This document shows positions 5,938 through 7,372 of a stretch of DNA of 7,372 nucleotides, piece after piece. Each line of letters opens with the position of its first letter. The first letter of the stretch is position 1. Origin of the DNA: an uncultured Clostridia bacterium (GTDB lineage: Bacteria; Bacillota; Clostridia; Christensenellales; CAG-138); assembly GCA_937894955.1 (NCBI GenBank), contig CALAXO010000067.1:1-7372 (forward strand), written 5' to 3'. The translations under genes and the position numbers were made by a program. The notes beneath the pieces were generated by a model. It was not told the origin of the DNA. It saw only the letters and a program-made list of their open reading frames with translations, and searched no databases.

Positions 5938-7371
5938 TCATCCGAAAATGCAGTTCAGCACCGCAAGCAGCCCGATTCCTGCTGCCGTCGGTATGACCGC
6001 CGCCGCCGCAGTCCATCCGACACTCCCCGTTTCTTTCTTTATCGTCAGCAGTGTTGTGCTGCACGGCGAGTGCATCAAAGTGAACAGCACGGCGGAAACA
6101 GCCGTCATTGCCGTCCAGCCGTTGCCTGAAAGCACTTCCGAAAGGGCGGCATATGAGCTTATTTCCGTAAGACACCCCCCTGAGGTGTATGCCATAAGCA
6201 TTATCGGAATCACAAGCTCATTTGCAGGCAGCCCCAAAATGAACGCCGCAAGTATCACCCCGTCCAGCCCGATGAGCCTTGCCGCGGGATCAAGCCATGA
6301 GCAAAACCACGAAAGCAGCGTTTCCCCGCCCGCGCTGATATTTGCAAGCGCATATACCGCAAGCCCCCACGGAGCCGCAACGGCCGCCGCGCGCCCGAGA
6401 ACATGCAGTGTTCTGTCCGGCACGCTCCGCACAATGACCTGCCCTGTTCGCGGCACGCGGTAAGGCGGCAGTTCAAGCGTAAATGCGGAGCTTTCGCCGC
6501 GAAGCAGAGTTTTCGAAAGGATGAACGACACCGCGAGCGTTACGGCAGCCGAAAAAACAACAACAAGTGCAAGCACACCCGCTGCCGTGAGCGAACCCGC
6601 TGCGGAACCGCCGCCTGAAAGGAAAAGCGAAATCAATGCAATAAGCATCGGAAACCGTCCGTTGCAGGGCACAAACGAATTCGTCAGGATCGCAATCAAC
6701 CTTTCCCTTTTCCCCGAAATGATCCTGCACCCGACAACACCCGCCGCATTGCAGCCGAAGCCCATGCACATCGTCAAAGCCTGTTTGCCGCAGGCATTGC
6801 AGCGCGCGAACCCCTTATCAAGGTTAAATGCGATCCGAGGAAGCACTCCGAGGTCCTCCAGCAGCGTAAAAAGCGGGAAAAAAATCGCCATCGGCGGCAG
6901 CATGACCGCCACGACCCATGCCGTTGTGCGATACGCGCCCGAAAGCAGCGCATCTGTTATCATATCAGGCATCCGAATTGCGTCAAACAGCTTTCGAAGC
7001 AGGGCTTCAAGCGCAAACAGCCCGCGTGACAACAGCTCGGAAGGGTAGTTTGCCCCGCGTATCGTGAGATAAAACACGCCGAAAAGCATCAGCAGCATCA
7101 ACGGCAATGCGGTAAATTTTCCCGTCAGTATTTTATCTATGCGCTGTGTCGTCCGCCGTACATCGCCGACCTCCCCGCATTCGCCGCAGTGTTTGCAGGC
7201 TTTGCAGCCGCATTTCATGCAGCCGACGCTTTTTTCCCGAGCCGGACACCCCACCCCTCGGCTTCCCGGCGGCGCAGCCGTCACAACTCCGCGGCAAAGT
7301 TCATGACAGGCATCAAGAATGCTCTTTGAAACCGTATCCTCAAGCAATACCTCATCGTTAAACGGTACCTC
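5938..7371 (-). CDS. feoB: Ferrous iron transporter FeoB, C-terminal membrane part (runs off right edge)
   Basis: FeoB imports Fe2+ across the cytoplasmic membrane. The visible 477 residues are the membrane part; the frame stays open to the edge, so the N-terminal GTPase domain (roughly 200 residues) lies outside. Numbering from the edge: a linker up to about 70, RIDKIL (77-82), the first membrane helix with LTIRGANYPSELL (102-114), the first Gate region LEDLGVLPR (171-179) with CNACGKQ, MGFGCNAAG (203-211), RERLIAIL and VPCNGRFPML (234-243), then the second Gate repeat LGLPANELVIPIML (379-392) and a last helix ending at FG. The linker carries an unusual cluster of six cysteines in 15 residues (51-65), with further cysteines at 22, 26 and 42. 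No FeoA or FeoC is visible. A TTG at 7347 is not the start. The gene ends in its own terminator. Confidence 0.93.
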   Translation of the reverse strand, partial: EVPFNDEVLLEDTVSKSILDACHELCRGVVTAAPPGSRGVGCPAREKSVGCMKCGCKACKHCGECGEVGDVRRTTQRIDKILTGKFTALPLMLLMLFGVFYLTIRGANYPSELLSRGLFALEALLRKLFDAIRMPDMITDALLSGAYRTTAWVVAVMLPPMAIFFPLFTLLEDLGVLPRIAFNLDKGFARCNACGKQALTMCMGFGCNAAGVVGCRIISGKRERLIAILTNSFVPCNGRFPMLIALISLFLSGGGSAAGSLTAAGVLALVVVFSAAVTLAVSFILSKTLLRGESSAFTLELPPYRVPRTGQVIVRSVPDRTLHVLGRAAAVAAPWGLAVYALANISAGGETLLSWFCSWLDPAARLIGLDGVILAAFILGLPANELVIPIMLMAYTSGGCLTEISSYAALSEVLSGNGWTAMTAVSAVLFTLMHSPCSTTLLTIKKETGSVGWTAAAAVIPTAAGIGLLAVLNCIFG

Positions 7372-7372
7372 A

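Noticed and set aside
5492..6463. A 323-codon plus-strand open frame
   Set aside because: It runs antisense across the DUF975 start, promoter, FeoB terminator and FeoB gene; the composition is that of a shadow frame.
5938..7347. FeoB as a complete 469-aa protein starting at TTG 7347
   Set aside because: The frame stays open to the window edge and FeoB normally has an N-terminal GTPase domain; a G-domain-less form is not supported by this start.
1..7372. CRISPR arrays, insertion sequences, tRNA or rRNA genes, attachment sites
   Set aside because: No regularly spaced repeats, transposase-like frames, terminal inverted repeats or tRNA/rRNA signatures were seen on either strand.

Overview
This window (about half G+C) looks like chromosomal DNA of a low-to-mid-GC Gram-positive Firmicute, most likely a gut-type clostridium. 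The evidence is AGGAGG-like ribosome sites, sigma-A promoters with 17-bp spacers, a DUF975 membrane protein, a clostridial style FeoB and a Sec/lipobox lipoprotein. The organism assignment is inference. Every gene that can be supported lies on the minus strand, so transcription runs from the right edge to the left edge.

Layout in order of transcription. (1) 7371-5938: membrane half of the ferrous iron transporter FeoB, with its GTPase domain beyond the right edge. It carries a dense cysteine cluster before the first membrane segment and ends in a clear intrinsic terminator (5824-5871). (2) A consensus promoter (5754-5782) drives a structured ~155-nt leader and a likely three-gene unit: a DUF975 integral membrane protein (5592-4813), a TfoX N-terminal-domain gene broken by an in-frame TAA (4766-4398), and a GNAT acetyltransferase (4394-3837) whose start is 3 nt beyond the TfoX stop. 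(3) A second strong promoter (3705-3733) starts a ~360-nt leader. This leader resembles a yybP-ykoY Mn2+ riboswitch aptamer followed by a well-formed intrinsic terminator (3446-3508) with a competing antiterminator arm, and then an 884-aa P2A-type cation ATPase (3334-680). (4) A gene-poor stretch (152-679) holds a hairpin past the ATPase, several palindromes, and a promoter with a ~135-nt foldable leader for a lipoprotein whose first 50 codons reach the left edge.

Metal ions are the common theme. FeoB imports Fe2+. The ATPase is of the Ca2+/Mn2+ family, and the riboswitch-like leader suggests that it exports Mn2+ (or Ca2+) when the metal is in excess. The DUF975/TfoX/GNAT unit has no obvious link to metals. 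The most interesting parts of the window are the RNA leaders, present upstream of three of the transcription units, rather than the proteins.
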